Counted from the stretch's first letter, positions 7,139 through 14,976 are shown. The stretch: 14,976 nucleotides of DNA from Spirochaetia bacterium UBA6919 (GCA_002450905.1 DKAT01000097.1:1-14976); one strand, 5' to 3'. The notes: generated from the letters alone by a model not told the origin. Numbers and translations: made by a program.

Positions 7139-8440
7139 ATGGGTATGACTATTACCGAAAAAATATTAGCTAAGAAGTCCCATCGTCAGAAGGTATCACC
7201 AGGTGACAATGTATGGGTGGATGTAGATGTCTTGATGACTCATGATGTCTGTGGACCAGGGACTATTGGAGTTTTTAAACAGCATTTTGGAAATAATGCG
7301 AGGATTTGGAATAATGAGAAAGTGGTTATCATTCCTGATCACTATATATTTACTCAAGATGATAAGTGTCATAGAAATATAGATATTTTACGAGATTTTG
7401 CCAAAGAACAGAACTTAAAGTATTATTACGATGTTGGTACTGCAAATTATAAGGGTGTTTGTCACATTGCTTTAGCTCAGGAAGGGCACACTCGGCCAGG
7501 AGAAGTGATGTTTGGTACGGATTCTCATACCTGTACAGCAGGAGCTTTTGGTGAGTTTGCTACTGGAATTGGTAATACAGAAGCTGGTTTTGTTATGGGT
7601 ACAGGTAAATTATGGGTAAAAGTCCCTGAAACCATGCAGTTTACATTTGAAGGAAAACTCCCACCCTATCTTATGGCGAAGGATTTAATACTCCAAATTA
7701 TTGGAGATATTGGCGTAGACGGTGCTACTTATAGAGCTATGGAATTTGCAGGGGATGGAGTCTATTCTCTGGATATTGAAGAGCGTATGACCCTTTGTAA
7801 TATGGTAATTGAAGCTGGTGGTAAAAATGGAGTTATCGCCCCGGATGAAGTAACTTTAAATTATGTGAAAAAAAGGACTGATAAACCATTTGAAGTAGTT
7901 TTAAACGATAGCGATGCCCAATTCTTTTTTGAAAAAGTATATAAGTCAAAGGACATTGAACCAGTTGTTGCTAAGCCACACTCTCCAGATAATAAAGATC
8001 TAGCTCACCGTTTGAAAGATATAAAAATAAATCAAGCCTATATTGGTTCTTGTACAGGTGGTAAATTAGCTGATTATAAGGCAGCGGCATCTATTTTGAA
8101 AGGGAAGAAGGTATCTACAAAGACTTATATTATCCCAGCTACACAGGAAGTATATGATGGACTTAAAACAGAAACCATAGATGGAACATCCTTGTGGGAT
8201 ATTTTCCGTGATGCAGGTACAGAGGAGATTGGAAAACCAGGTTGTTCCGCTTGTCTTGGTGGTCCAATTGATACTTATGGGCGTTTAAGTCAATCAGAAG
8301 TATGTATTTCTACAACGAATCGTAATTTTATTGGTCGAATGGGCTCAAAGCAATCTCAGGTATACCTAGCTTCTCCGCTGACTGTAGCAGCATCTGCTTT
8401 AAGTGGCAGAATTACTGATCCAAGAGAATTTATGGAGTAA
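7139..8440 (+). CDS. leuC: 3-isopropylmalate dehydratase-type large subunit
   Basis: This is the large subunit of an aconitase-superfamily hydro-lyase. With LeuD it would isomerise 2- to 3-isopropylmalate in leucine synthesis. The start ATG is preceded by GAGGAAG with 5 nt spacing. At 433 residues it belongs to the compact type shared with archaeal IPM isomerase and homoaconitase, not the roughly 465-residue E. coli type. The 4Fe-4S ligands are Cys305 (GSCTGG), Cys369 and Cys372 (CSACLGG). The active-site segments GTDSHTCTAGAFG (126-138) and TTNRNFIGRMG (392-402) are intact. It heads a tight operon with leuD (4-nt gap) and the AICAR transformylase gene. Homoaconitate or a related substrate cannot be excluded from sequence alone, since no other leu gene is present in the window. 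Confidence 0.93.
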   Translation: MGMTITEKILAKKSHRQKVSPGDNVWVDVDVLMTHDVCGPGTIGVFKQHFGNNARIWNNEKVVIIPDHYIFTQDDKCHRNIDILRDFAKEQNLKYYYDVGTANYKGVCHIALAQEGHTRPGEVMFGTDSHTCTAGAFGEFATGIGNTEAGFVMGTGKLWVKVPETMQFTFEGKLPPYLMAKDLILQIIGDIGVDGATYRAMEFAGDGVYSLDIEERMTLCNMVIEAGGKNGVIAPDEVTLNYVKKRTDKPFEVVLNDSDAQFFFEKVYKSKDIEPVVAKPHSPDNKDLAHRLKDIKINQAYIGSCTGGKLADYKAAASILKGKKVSTKTYIIPATQEVYDGLKTETIDGTSLWDIFRDAGTEEIGKPGCSACLGGPIDTYGRLSQSEVCISTTNRNFIGRMGSKQSQVYLASPLTVAASALSGRITDPREFME

Positions 8441-8444
8441 TTTT

Positions 8445-8981
8445 ATGAGTAAAATAGTTTCAGGTAAGGTATTTGTGGTTGGTGATGATATAGATACTGA
8501 TCAAATAATACCAGCACAATATCTAAATTTATTACCCAATGTTCCAGAGGAAAGAAGAAAGTTAGGTAGTTACGCACTCACTGGTTTACCTGATGATTAT
8601 CCTTCATTTATTGAAGAAGGTCAATATGAGAGTAAATTTAATATAATTATTGCTGGAAAAAACTTTGGATGTGGTTCATCTCGTGAGCACGCCCCTATTT
8701 CTCTTAATGCAGCAGGGGTTCAGGTAATCATAGCTCAATCCTATTCCAGAATTTTCTTTAGGAACTCTGTTAATGCTGGACTTCTTTATCCATTTGAAGT
8801 TTCAAGTAAAATAAATAATCAATTCAAGACTGGAGATACTGTAGATATCAATATTGATTTGAAAACACTTTATCACTTTGAAACAAGTAGGGAATATGCT
8901 TTAAATTCCCTGGGTGATGCAGAAGATATTGTAAACTGTGGTGGGATATTTGAATACGCTAAGAAACAGGGGATAAGTTAA
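8445..8981 (+). CDS. leuD: 3-isopropylmalate dehydratase-type small subunit
   Basis: The start is the ATG at 8445, with GGAG (8434-8437) 7 nt upstream and overlapping the end of leuC. The longer frame from 8403 would overlap leuC by 38 bp. The 178-residue swivel-domain subunit carries GDDIDTDQIIPA (13-24), the active-site loop GCGSSREHAP (75-84) and YSRIFFRNSVNAG (100-112). The loop after IIPA that discriminates the substrate gamma-group reads YLNL (26-29). As I recall, archaeal homoaconitases carry Arg at the third loop position (YLRT) and isopropylmalate enzymes a hydrophobic residue (YLVY); Asn fits neither cleanly. Isopropylmalate remains the default reading. The subunit pairs with LeuC in the cytoplasm. 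Confidence 0.92.
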   Translation: MSKIVSGKVFVVGDDIDTDQIIPAQYLNLLPNVPEERRKLGSYALTGLPDDYPSFIEEGQYESKFNIIIAGKNFGCGSSREHAPISLNAAGVQVIIAQSYSRIFFRNSVNAGLLYPFEVSSKINNQFKTGDTVDINIDLKTLYHFETSREYALNSLGDAEDIVNCGGIFEYAKKQGIS

Positions 8982-8984
8982 TCT

Positions 8985-10100
8985 ATGAGTGACAAAGATT
9001 TTAAAAGTAAATATTTTCATGCTAATATCGGAGATTTCCAAAACTCTTTTCAGTTCATGGGATTTGATTACGAAAAAATTGAAGACCTTCGCTATGGGAC
9101 AAATCCTCACCAGAAGGGAGCAATATATAGACCTAAACAAGGTATATTATCTTTAGGTGCATATGAAACCATCAAATCAGGAAAGGGTGGTCTATCTCAA
9201 ACCAATGTAGAAGATATAAATTATGCAGTTAAGATATTGAAATATTATATTAGTAAAGCTTGTGTGATTATGAAGCACCTGAATCCATGCGGAGCAAGTG
9301 TTTCGTTAAAAAATGACTCCTTGAAAGACGTGTATATTAATGCACGAGATGCTGATCCCCAGGCTGCTTTCGGCGGCGTAGTGGGATTTAATCATGAAGT
9401 GGATGAACAAACAGCGGATGAGATTATGCAATCAGTAATAGAAGTAGTTATAGCCCCAAGTTACACAGCTAAAGCTATAAGTATTTTTAATGACTCTTCA
9501 CGCTACAAAAGAAATAAGCATATTAGAATCTTAAAAATTCCTGATATGAATAAAATACCAAAATTTATTGGTGACGAAACACCTGTAAAAGAGGTCAAAG
9601 TATTGATGGACGGCACTATAATCCTTGCTGATCCCTACTTAACCCGAATTAAATCTCCGTCTGATCTCATAATGGCGACAAGCGCTCACCCTGATAAGGG
9701 TGAAATAAAATGTATAAAGATGCCATCAGAAAGAGAATTGGATGATCTAGTCTTCTCATGGTATGTAAATCTTAGTGTCAGGTCAAATGGTGTAGTAATT
9801 GCCAAGAATGGTACTACATTAGCAGTCGGAACAGGTCAGCAGGATCGTGTAGGAGCGGTAGTACAAGCAATTGATAAGGTAAAGTCAAAATACAAGGGAA
9901 ATGAATCTCTTGAAGGGGCTGTATTATCTTCTGATGGTTTCTTTCCATTCCGTGACTCAATAGATTTTATAGCTAAAGAAGGAATTAAAGCCATTGTGCA
10001 ACCAGGCGGTTCTGTAAGTGATTATGAGGTAATTCAAGCATGTAATGAACACAGTATAGCAATGGTTTTTACAGATGAACGATGTTTCTCACATCACTAG
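8985..10100 (+). CDS. purH: Stand-alone AICAR transformylase (PurH C-terminal domain only)
   Basis: The product corresponds to the AICAR transformylase half of PurH, which formylates AICAR with 10-formyltetrahydrofolate in the penultimate step of IMP synthesis. Visible motifs are LRYGTNPHQ (35-43), the catalytic-type MKHLNPCGA (96-104, Lys97-His98), DPQAAFGGV (124-132), RSNGVVIAKNGTTLAVGTGQQDR (266-288), SSDGFFPFRD (315-324) and QPGGSVSDYE (339-348). The end, VFTDERCFSHH, is the usual PurH terminus. At 371 residues it lacks the roughly 200-residue N-terminal IMP cyclohydrolase (MGS-like) domain of the usual 500-plus-residue bifunctional enzyme. The start follows the leuD stop by 3 nt with AGGGGA upstream, so this is a genuine separate gene and not a 5' truncation. 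The cyclohydrolase must be encoded elsewhere. Confidence 0.92.
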   Translation: MSDKDFKSKYFHANIGDFQNSFQFMGFDYEKIEDLRYGTNPHQKGAIYRPKQGILSLGAYETIKSGKGGLSQTNVEDINYAVKILKYYISKACVIMKHLNPCGASVSLKNDSLKDVYINARDADPQAAFGGVVGFNHEVDEQTADEIMQSVIEVVIAPSYTAKAISIFNDSSRYKRNKHIRILKIPDMNKIPKFIGDETPVKEVKVLMDGTIILADPYLTRIKSPSDLIMATSAHPDKGEIKCIKMPSERELDDLVFSWYVNLSVRSNGVVIAKNGTTLAVGTGQQDRVGAVVQAIDKVKSKYKGNESLEGAVLSSDGFFPFRDSIDFIAKEGIKAIVQPGGSVSDYEVIQACNEHSIAMVFTDERCFSHH

Positions 10101-10110
10101 AAAATCAAAA

Positions 10111-10139
10111 TTGACACAGTTTTTATGGATTACTATTTT
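10111..10139 (+). promoter_or_regulatory. Near-consensus sigma70 promoter after purH
   Basis: A perfect TTGACA (10111-10116) and TATTTT (10134-10139) are separated by 17 bp, just after the purH stop. Transcription would start around 10146, only a few bases before the ATG at 10150. It would therefore exclude the AAGG ribosome-binding site at 10140-10143. The promoter may serve enolase downstream, or produce a leaderless message for the small membrane gene. Confidence 0.6.
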
Positions 10140-10149
10140 AAGGTAGATT

Positions 10150-10323
10150 ATGTTTCTATTTAATATTTCATTCATTATATTCTTTTTTCTGTCAGGGTTT
10201 ACGGCTTTTTGGGTTTTTCATATTATGAATGACACGAGGAAAAGAAATTATTCTATAATCTTGATGGTAATAACTCTGCTTGGAGGCCTAATTTATACTT
10301 ATTTTGAATTATATTACAAATAA
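10150..10323 (+). CDS. Small two-helix membrane protein (57 aa)
   Basis: This short gene runs from ATG to TAA in the gap between purH and enolase. AAGG (10140-10143) lies 6 nt before the ATG. The 57-residue product has two strongly hydrophobic segments, about residues 1-25 (FNISFIIFFFLSGFTAFWVF) and 36-53 (IILMVITLLGGLIYTYF). A short charged loop, NDTRKRN, joins them. By the positive-inside rule the loop would be cytoplasmic and both ends outside. No family is recognised. It is not clearly part of the leuCD-purH operon, because its ATG is 50 nt past the purH stop with a promoter between them. Similar small membrane proteins often modulate larger complexes; that is inference. Confidence 0.7.
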   Translation: MFLFNISFIIFFFLSGFTAFWVFHIMNDTRKRNYSIILMVITLLGGLIYTYFELYYK

Positions 10324-10362
10324 TTTTTCCGCAAATCTACACCACATAATTATATTACATAG

Positions 10363-10368
10363 TATAAT
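10363..10368 (+). promoter_or_regulatory. Possible -10 box upstream of enolase
   Basis: TATAAT lies 45 bp before the enolase start. There is no recognisable -35 at 16-18 bp (the sequence there is CTACACCAC), so this is a weak candidate that may act together with the stronger promoter at 10111. Confidence 0.25.
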
Positions 10369-10413
10369 CATATAGAATTTTTTATATTCCATAATACCCT
10401 CAAGGAGGACAAA

Positions 10414-11709
10414 ATGTCAATTATTAAAGATGTTATAGCCCGTGAAATCCTAGACTCAAGAGGTAATCCTACTGTAGAGGTAGATGTTATCCTTGATAGC
10501 GAAATAATCGGAAGAGCTTGTGTTCCAAGTGGGGCATCTACTGGAGAACACGAAGCTGTTGAGCTCAGGGATGGTGATCCAAATAGATATTCTGGAAAAG
10601 GTGTATTAAAAGCTGTTACAAATGTTATCGATGTCATTTCAGAAGAAATTATAGGTATGGACTGTAGAGAACAGGCTGAGATTGATAAAATCCTCATTGA
10701 TCTTGATGGAACTGAGAATAAAAGCCATCTTGGAGCCAACGCGATGCTGGGTGTTTCATTAGCTGTAAGTAAAGCGGCAACACAATATTGTGAATTACCT
10801 CTCTATAGATATATTGGAGGATCTAATGCCAAAATACTCCCAGTACCAATGGCAAATATATTGAATGGTGGTGCTCATGCCGATAATAACGTAGATCTGC
10901 AGGAGTTTATGGTTATGCCACTAGGTGCATCTACTTTCAGAGAAGGGTTGCGAATGATCGCTGAAGTATTTCATTCTCTCAAAAAGATCTTAAAGGACAA
11001 GGGATATAATACAAGTGTTGGGGACGAGGGAGGATTTGCTCCAAGTCTGAAATCAAATGATGAAGCCATAGAAGTTATTTTGAACGCAATTGAATCCTGT
11101 AAATTGAAACCGGGTGATGATATTTATATAGCTCTGGATCCAGCTTCCAGCGAGTTTTACGATAAAAATAAAAAAAGATATATCTTTAAAAAATCAGACA
11201 ATAGAGAGTTAACATCAGAGGAGATGGCAGAATTCTATGTCAATTGGGTAAACAAATATCCTATTATTTCTATCGAAGATGGAATGGCAGAAGACGACTG
11301 GGATGGCTGGAAAATCCTTACTGATAAACTATCGAATAAAGTACAACTTGTTGGAGATGATCTTTTTGTTACAAATACAAAACGACTTCAAATGGGTATT
11401 GACAAAGGAATATGTAATTCTATTTTAATAAAAGTAAATCAGATAGGGACTCTTACTGAAACAATTGATGCGATAGAACTAGCAAAGACTGCTGGATATA
11501 CCTCGGTTATGTCCCATAGATCAGGTGAAACAGAAGATAATACCATTGCAGATCTTTCTGTAGCATTAAATACAGGGCAAATTAAAACAGGATCAACTTC
11601 TAGAAGTGATAGAACTGCAAAATATAATCAATTGTTACGCATTGAAGAGGAACTTGGTGATGTCGCTATTTACAAAGGGATTAAATCTTTTTATAACTTA
11701 AAAAAATAA
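10414..11709 (+). CDS. eno: Enolase (phosphopyruvate hydratase)
   Basis: Enolase interconverts 2-phosphoglycerate and phosphoenolpyruvate in glycolysis and gluconeogenesis. The start has a strong AAGGAGG (10402-10408) 5 nt before the ATG, as expected for a highly expressed gene. The 431-residue product is full length. It has SGASTGEHEAVELRD (39-53), the catalytic Glu205 in GDEGGF, Mg2+ ligands Asp242 (ALDPA), Glu288 (SIEDG) and Asp315 (VGDDLF), the base Lys340 (LIKVNQ) and SHRSGETEDN (367-376). Near the C-terminus KTGSTSRSDR replaces the more usual TGAPCRSDR-type sequence, which is a tolerated variation. It appears to be a single-gene unit with its own leader. Confidence 0.98.
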   Translation: MSIIKDVIAREILDSRGNPTVEVDVILDSEIIGRACVPSGASTGEHEAVELRDGDPNRYSGKGVLKAVTNVIDVISEEIIGMDCREQAEIDKILIDLDGTENKSHLGANAMLGVSLAVSKAATQYCELPLYRYIGGSNAKILPVPMANILNGGAHADNNVDLQEFMVMPLGASTFREGLRMIAEVFHSLKKILKDKGYNTSVGDEGGFAPSLKSNDEAIEVILNAIESCKLKPGDDIYIALDPASSEFYDKNKKRYIFKKSDNRELTSEEMAEFYVNWVNKYPIISIEDGMAEDDWDGWKILTDKLSNKVQLVGDDLFVTNTKRLQMGIDKGICNSILIKVNQIGTLTETIDAIELAKTAGYTSVMSHRSGETEDNTIADLSVALNTGQIKTGSTSRSDRTAKYNQLLRIEEELGDVAIYKGIKSFYNLKK

Positions 11710-11717
11710 TATATCAT

Positions 11718-11735
11718 GGATAAAAAGTTTTTTCC
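11718..11735 (+). terminator. Weak inverted repeat after enolase
   Basis: GGATAAAAAGTTTTTTCC, 8 bp after the stop codon, is an imperfect inverted repeat with one internal mismatch and a very short loop. ATC/GAT flanks extend the pairing. No U-run follows. It is the only candidate terminator between eno and rimP. Confidence 0.25.
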
Positions 11736-11777
11736 GATCAAATCTTCTCTGGAATAAATATAATTTGAAAAAAAAGA

Positions 11778-11806
11778 TTGACTAAATCATAAGAATGTAA
11801 TATTTT
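11778..11806 (+). promoter_or_regulatory. Probable sigma70 promoter of the rimP-nusA-infB operon
   Basis: TTGACT (11778-11783) and TATTTT (11801-11806) are separated by 17 bp, giving a start near 11813 and a leader of about 58 nt before rimP. The same -10 and spacing are seen at 10111-10139, which supports both. Confidence 0.55.
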
Positions 11807-11870
11807 TCCTCCATAACATCACGAAAATTGATAATTATGATAATTATTGGATGCGGCTTAATTATTAAAA

Positions 11871-12323
11871 ATGAAATTAGTTACAAGCAAAGAAGATTAC
11901 GAGGATCAACTCGAAAATCATCTTACACAAAAAAAATATCAGTTAATTGATTATAAACTAATAAAACATAAAAAAAATACGAGGATTAAAGTTACTATCA
12001 ACAAACTAGGAGGAGTATCCCACAGGGATTGCCAAAACGTCACTAATATTATCCAGCAGATCTTTGATAATATATTTATTCAAGGTGAATATAGTATTGA
12101 GGTCTCTTCTCCTGGTATAAACAGAGAATTAAGAACACTAAGAGAACTAATTGCTTTTCAAGGAAGAAATATTCATATAAGTTATCTGGAAAATGAAAAA
12201 CTCCTTCAATTTGTTGGTCAACTGATAGAGGCTAACCCTCAAAAAATCCTTTTAAAAAATGATTTGAATCAAGAAATTATTTTAGAATATGATAATATTA
12301 AAAAAATTCGTCTATATGAATAA
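11871..12323 (+). CDS. rimP: Ribosome maturation factor RimP
   Basis: RimP assists maturation of the 30S subunit in the cytoplasm. The 150-residue product has the usual family length and layout. The N-terminal domain contains GGVSHRDCQNVT (47-58). The signature YSIEVSSPGINREL (74-87) comes next, followed by an SH3-like C-terminal domain ending at the conserved NIKKIRL. The ATG at 11871 has no clear ribosome-binding site; the nearest purine-rich stretch, TTGGATG, is about 17-23 nt away. No better in-frame start is visible. It opens the conserved rimP-nusA-infB order, and 15 nt separate its stop from nusA. Confidence 0.93.
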   Translation: MKLVTSKEDYEDQLENHLTQKKYQLIDYKLIKHKKNTRIKVTINKLGGVSHRDCQNVTNIIQQIFDNIFIQGEYSIEVSSPGINRELRTLRELIAFQGRNIHISYLENEKLLQFVGQLIEANPQKILLKNDLNQEIILEYDNIKKIRLYE

Positions 12324-12338
12324 TATTTGGAGGTCTCA

Positions 12339-13778
12339 ATGTCTGCATCTATTGCAGAAGCTGTAAGGCAACTCGTCCATAATAAAGGTATTTCTGAAGA
12401 ACTTATCCTTCAAACTGTTGAGGATATTCTTCTCGCAGCCTATAAAAGAAAATTTGGTACCTCCGAAAATGCTGTAACAAACATTAATGAAGAAACAGGC
12501 GAAGTCCATCTTTATTCAAAAAAAGAAGTTGTGGAAGAGGTAGGGGATGATCTCTTTGAAATTAGCCTTGAAGAAGCTCGTGAAAGAAATAGTGAATGTG
12601 ACCTCAAAGATGAAGTCCTTATCGAAATTAAACCATCCGAACTGGGAAGGATTGCAGCTCAGGCAGCAAAGCAAATTGTCTTCCAGAGATTAAAAGATAT
12701 TGAAAAAAATCTTATTTACAGTGAATACCAGCAAAAAATTGGGCAACTCATTACAGGTCATTTCCAGAGAGAGAAAAATGGACACATCTTTGTTGAACTA
12801 GGGCGCACTGAGGCGATTTTGCCCAAAAGTGAACAGTCTCCAAAAGAGTTTTTTTCTATAGGAGAACGAATTAAAGCTGTTATTATAGATGTCCAAAATA
12901 GTCGTAAAGGTACTCAGGTTGTGCTATCCCGTGCAACCCCCTTATTTGTACAACGATTATTTGAAATTGATGTGCCCGAAATCAATGAGGGAGTCATACA
13001 GGTAAAATCTATTGTAAGAGATCCTGGTTATAGAACAAAAATGTCTGTATATGCAAGAGAAATTGATCCTGTGGGAGCATGTGTTGGTATGAAGGGTATG
13101 AGGATTCAAACGATCGTAAAAGAATTAGAAGGTGAGAAAATCGATATCATCCGATACAATGATAATATCAGAGAATACATTGCGAACGCCCTCTCTCCAG
13201 CAGAGATCGAACAGGTTATTATTATTAATGAAGAAAATAAAGAAGTTCTAGCCGTTGTAAATGAAAATCAATTGTCTCTATCTATAGGTAAACAGGGGCA
13301 GAATGTTAAACTAGCTTCTAAACTTACTGGATGGCACATAGATATCAAAACCATGTCTGAATTCGAAAAACTCGATTATGAGGATGAAACAAGGAAAGCT
13401 GCTGAAGACTTATTTGTCACCCAAGAAGAAGACACTCATTCCATAACTCAATTGACGGATCTTAGCCCTGAAATAATTTCTATCCTCCAGGTATCTGGGA
13501 TTTCTACTTTGGAAGAACTTGTCGAAAAATCAAAAGATGATCTTCTTAAAATAGTAAATCTGGATGAGGACATGGTCAACAAAATTATAGCTTCCATTAA
13601 TGAAAATATCGTCGTAGTAGGTGAAGAACAAGAAGAAGAGATTAGTGAACTTCCTGATGGCGATGAAGAAGAAGTTGAATTAGAAGAATATACATATTTC
13701 TGTCCAGAATGCAATACTGAGCTTAAAGAAGGTATGAAAGTTTGTCCTGGATGCCATGTAGAACTAGAATTTGAATAA
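12339..13778 (+). CDS. nusA: Transcription termination/antitermination factor NusA, with C-terminal zinc ribbon
   Basis: NusA binds RNA polymerase and controls pausing, termination and antitermination. The ATG at 12339 follows GGAGGT with 4 nt spacing; an in-frame TTG at 12327 would include that site in the coding sequence. The 479-residue product has the N-terminal polymerase-binding domain (1-125), an S1 domain (about 134-199) and KH1 with DPVGACVGMKGMRIQ (243-257). KH2 has LSIGKQGQNVKLA (314-326). After KH2 come a helix-hairpin-helix/AR-like segment (about 373-422) and an acidic linker (429-450). The protein ends in a zinc ribbon with Cys455, Cys458, Cys469 and Cys472 (FCPEC, VCPGC). Many NusA proteins stop after KH2, as in Bacillus, or have two acidic AR repeats, as in E. 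coli. The ribbon is therefore a less common ending. Confidence 0.96.
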   Translation: MSASIAEAVRQLVHNKGISEELILQTVEDILLAAYKRKFGTSENAVTNINEETGEVHLYSKKEVVEEVGDDLFEISLEEARERNSECDLKDEVLIEIKPSELGRIAAQAAKQIVFQRLKDIEKNLIYSEYQQKIGQLITGHFQREKNGHIFVELGRTEAILPKSEQSPKEFFSIGERIKAVIIDVQNSRKGTQVVLSRATPLFVQRLFEIDVPEINEGVIQVKSIVRDPGYRTKMSVYAREIDPVGACVGMKGMRIQTIVKELEGEKIDIIRYNDNIREYIANALSPAEIEQVIIINEENKEVLAVVNENQLSLSIGKQGQNVKLASKLTGWHIDIKTMSEFEKLDYEDETRKAAEDLFVTQEEDTHSITQLTDLSPEIISILQVSGISTLEELVEKSKDDLLKIVNLDEDMVNKIIASINENIVVVGEEQEEEISELPDGDEEEVELEEYTYFCPECNTELKEGMKVCPGCHVELEFE

Positions 13779-13831
13779 TTAGATAGTTAATGAATAGTAT
13801 TGAAAATTAAACTATTTATACAAGGTTAACA

Positions 13832-14976
13832 ATGAAGGTATACGAATTATCAAAAAAATATAATGTCTCTGATAAAGCTATGATTAAAGTCTTGAGATCT
13901 CTTAAAGTTCAAGAAGAAAAAGAATTAAACTCGTTTACATCTCTTTCGCTCAAAGACATTAAAATCGTTGAAATGCATTTTCTAAAGCAAGATGGAAAAG
14001 AAAATATAGATAAAAAAAATAATCTAAATCAAAATTCAGGCTTGGTCATTGTTAAAAAAGGAAAAGATGAAATTATCAAAGAAAATATTCCCGAGTTACC
14101 TGAATTCTCTAAACCTATCAAGAAAAATATTGAAGAAAAATCTGACAATAACAATCAAATTCAAAATAAAAAACCTGTTAGAGTTTCAAAAAAAGTTCTA
14201 GTAAAAAAAATTAAAAAAGATTTTCCCCAAAAAGAAACTCCAGCTAAAATTAACGAAGTTAGTAAAGATGTTAAAACTACATCCGATGCACCGAAAAGAG
14301 ATAAATCTCCTGATAATAAAAAATTCACTCAAAAATTTAAAGACGATAAATCGATTCAAAAAAAATACGATAAAAAACCAGGGGCTAATAAAGATAAAAA
14401 TTTCATTCAAATAAACAAATTTCAAAAACCCCAAACCCCTACTACAGATATTTCGGCAAAAGAATCTCGACTAAAAGATGATCATCACTGGAAAAAGAAA
14501 GTTAATAAGTGGGATAAAGACTCTTACAAAGATCAGAAACAAGAAAAGGAAATTTTCTTTCAGAAAAAAAAGCAAAAAGAGCCAATAAAAATCTCCCCTG
14601 TTCCAAAATCCATTGAAATTATGGAGACCATCACTGTATCTGAATTGGCTAAAAAATTAAATATAAAAGCAGGTGAAATCATTACTAAATTAATAAGTAT
14701 GGGCGTCATGGCTACAATCAATCAGGTAATTGACTCTGAAACTGCTACAATTGTGGCAAATGAATATCATTCTGAAACTAAAATTGTTTCTTTATATGAT
14801 GAAACCGTCATCGAAGATATCAAAGATAACAAAGAAGATTTAGTTCCAAGACCTCCAATTGTCACTGTAATGGGACATGTTGATCACGGTAAAACTAAAC
14901 TCCTTGATGCAATAAGGGAGTCAGATGTAGCTGGGCAAGAAATGGGTGGAATCACCCAGCATATTGGTGCTTATCA
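13832..14976 (+). CDS. infB: Translation initiation factor IF-2 (5' part; continues past window)
   Basis: IF-2 is the GTPase that places initiator tRNA on the 30S subunit and promotes subunit joining. The ATG at 13832 has AAGG (13822-13825) 6 nt upstream, and the gene starts 53 nt after nusA. The 381 codons present cover an IF2_N-type helical domain (MKVYELSKKYNVSDKAMIKV, 1-50), a long Lys/Asp/Asn-rich linker (about 55-255) and a second IF2_N domain (264-320, ITVSELAKKLNIK). The start of the G domain follows, with G1 GHVDHGKT (348-355) and switch I EMGGITQHIGAY (370-381). Met replaces the usual Ala or Ser before GGITQ. Lys after GKT is a feature I associate with spirochaete IF-2. The open frame runs off the right edge and is not broken. 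Confidence 0.96.
   Translation, partial: MKVYELSKKYNVSDKAMIKVLRSLKVQEEKELNSFTSLSLKDIKIVEMHFLKQDGKENIDKKNNLNQNSGLVIVKKGKDEIIKENIPELPEFSKPIKKNIEEKSDNNNQIQNKKPVRVSKKVLVKKIKKDFPQKETPAKINEVSKDVKTTSDAPKRDKSPDNKKFTQKFKDDKSIQKKYDKKPGANKDKNFIQINKFQKPQTPTTDISAKESRLKDDHHWKKKVNKWDKDSYKDQKQEKEIFFQKKKQKEPIKISPVPKSIEIMETITVSELAKKLNIKAGEIITKLISMGVMATINQVIDSETATIVANEYHSETKIVSLYDETVIEDIKDNKEDLVPRPPIVTVMGHVDHGKTKLLDAIRESDVAGQEMGGITQHIGAY

Noticed and set aside
10368..10739. Minus-strand 123-codon frame
   Set aside because: Antisense shadow of the start of enolase, whose motifs are clear.
13448..13714. Minus-strand 88-codon Ser-rich frame
   Set aside because: Antisense of the acidic NusA C-terminus; the Ser runs are complements of Glu codons.

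Overview
The window reads as a chromosomal segment of an AT-rich (roughly two thirds A+T by eye), two-membraned bacterium, most likely a spirochaete. The clues are three putative lipoproteins with relaxed lipoboxes, an IF-2 G domain reading GHVDHGKTKLLD (Lys after GKT, which I associate with spirochaete IF-2), a rimP-nusA-infB cluster, and a large all-helical cytoplasmic protein that resembles families of unknown function known mainly from spirochaetes. The assignment is inference from memory. No 16S rRNA, tRNA, transposase, integrase or CRISPR array is visible.

Left part (1-6781), envelope and uncharacterised genes. A TIGR03960-type B12-binding/radical SAM gene runs off the left edge on the minus strand. 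Two plus-strand lipoproteins follow. One has a Lys-rich block followed by an Asp/Glu-rich block before a C-terminal domain. The other ends in five EHPxG repeats. A 500-bp gap between convergent genes holds several inverted and direct repeats. Beyond it lie two minus-strand genes: a 541-residue protein of unknown function and a lipoprotein made of eight TPR units.

Middle (6782-10323), metabolism. A 357-bp divergent intergenic region leads into a tight operon, leuC-leuD-purH. leuC and leuD encode the compact ('archaeal-type') isopropylmalate/homoaconitate-class hydro-lyase. The purH product is a stand-alone AICAR transformylase without the IMP cyclohydrolase domain. Next is a 57-codon gene with two predicted membrane helices and a good ribosome-binding site. 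A near-consensus promoter overlaps that site.

Right part (10324-14976), core genes. Enolase is followed by a promoter (TTGACT-17-TATTTT), then rimP, nusA and the 5' part of infB. RimP acts in 30S maturation, NusA in transcription elongation and termination, and IF-2 in translation initiation. NusA carries a C-terminal helix-hairpin-helix-like segment and a four-cysteine zinc ribbon.

I did not find an obvious new multi-gene system. The items most worth a second look are the repeat-tailed lipoproteins, the hidden two-helix membrane gene with its overlapping promoter, the zinc-ribbon NusA, the two near-identical palindromes at 3868 and 7058, and the 11-bp-phased ATGGGA repeats.
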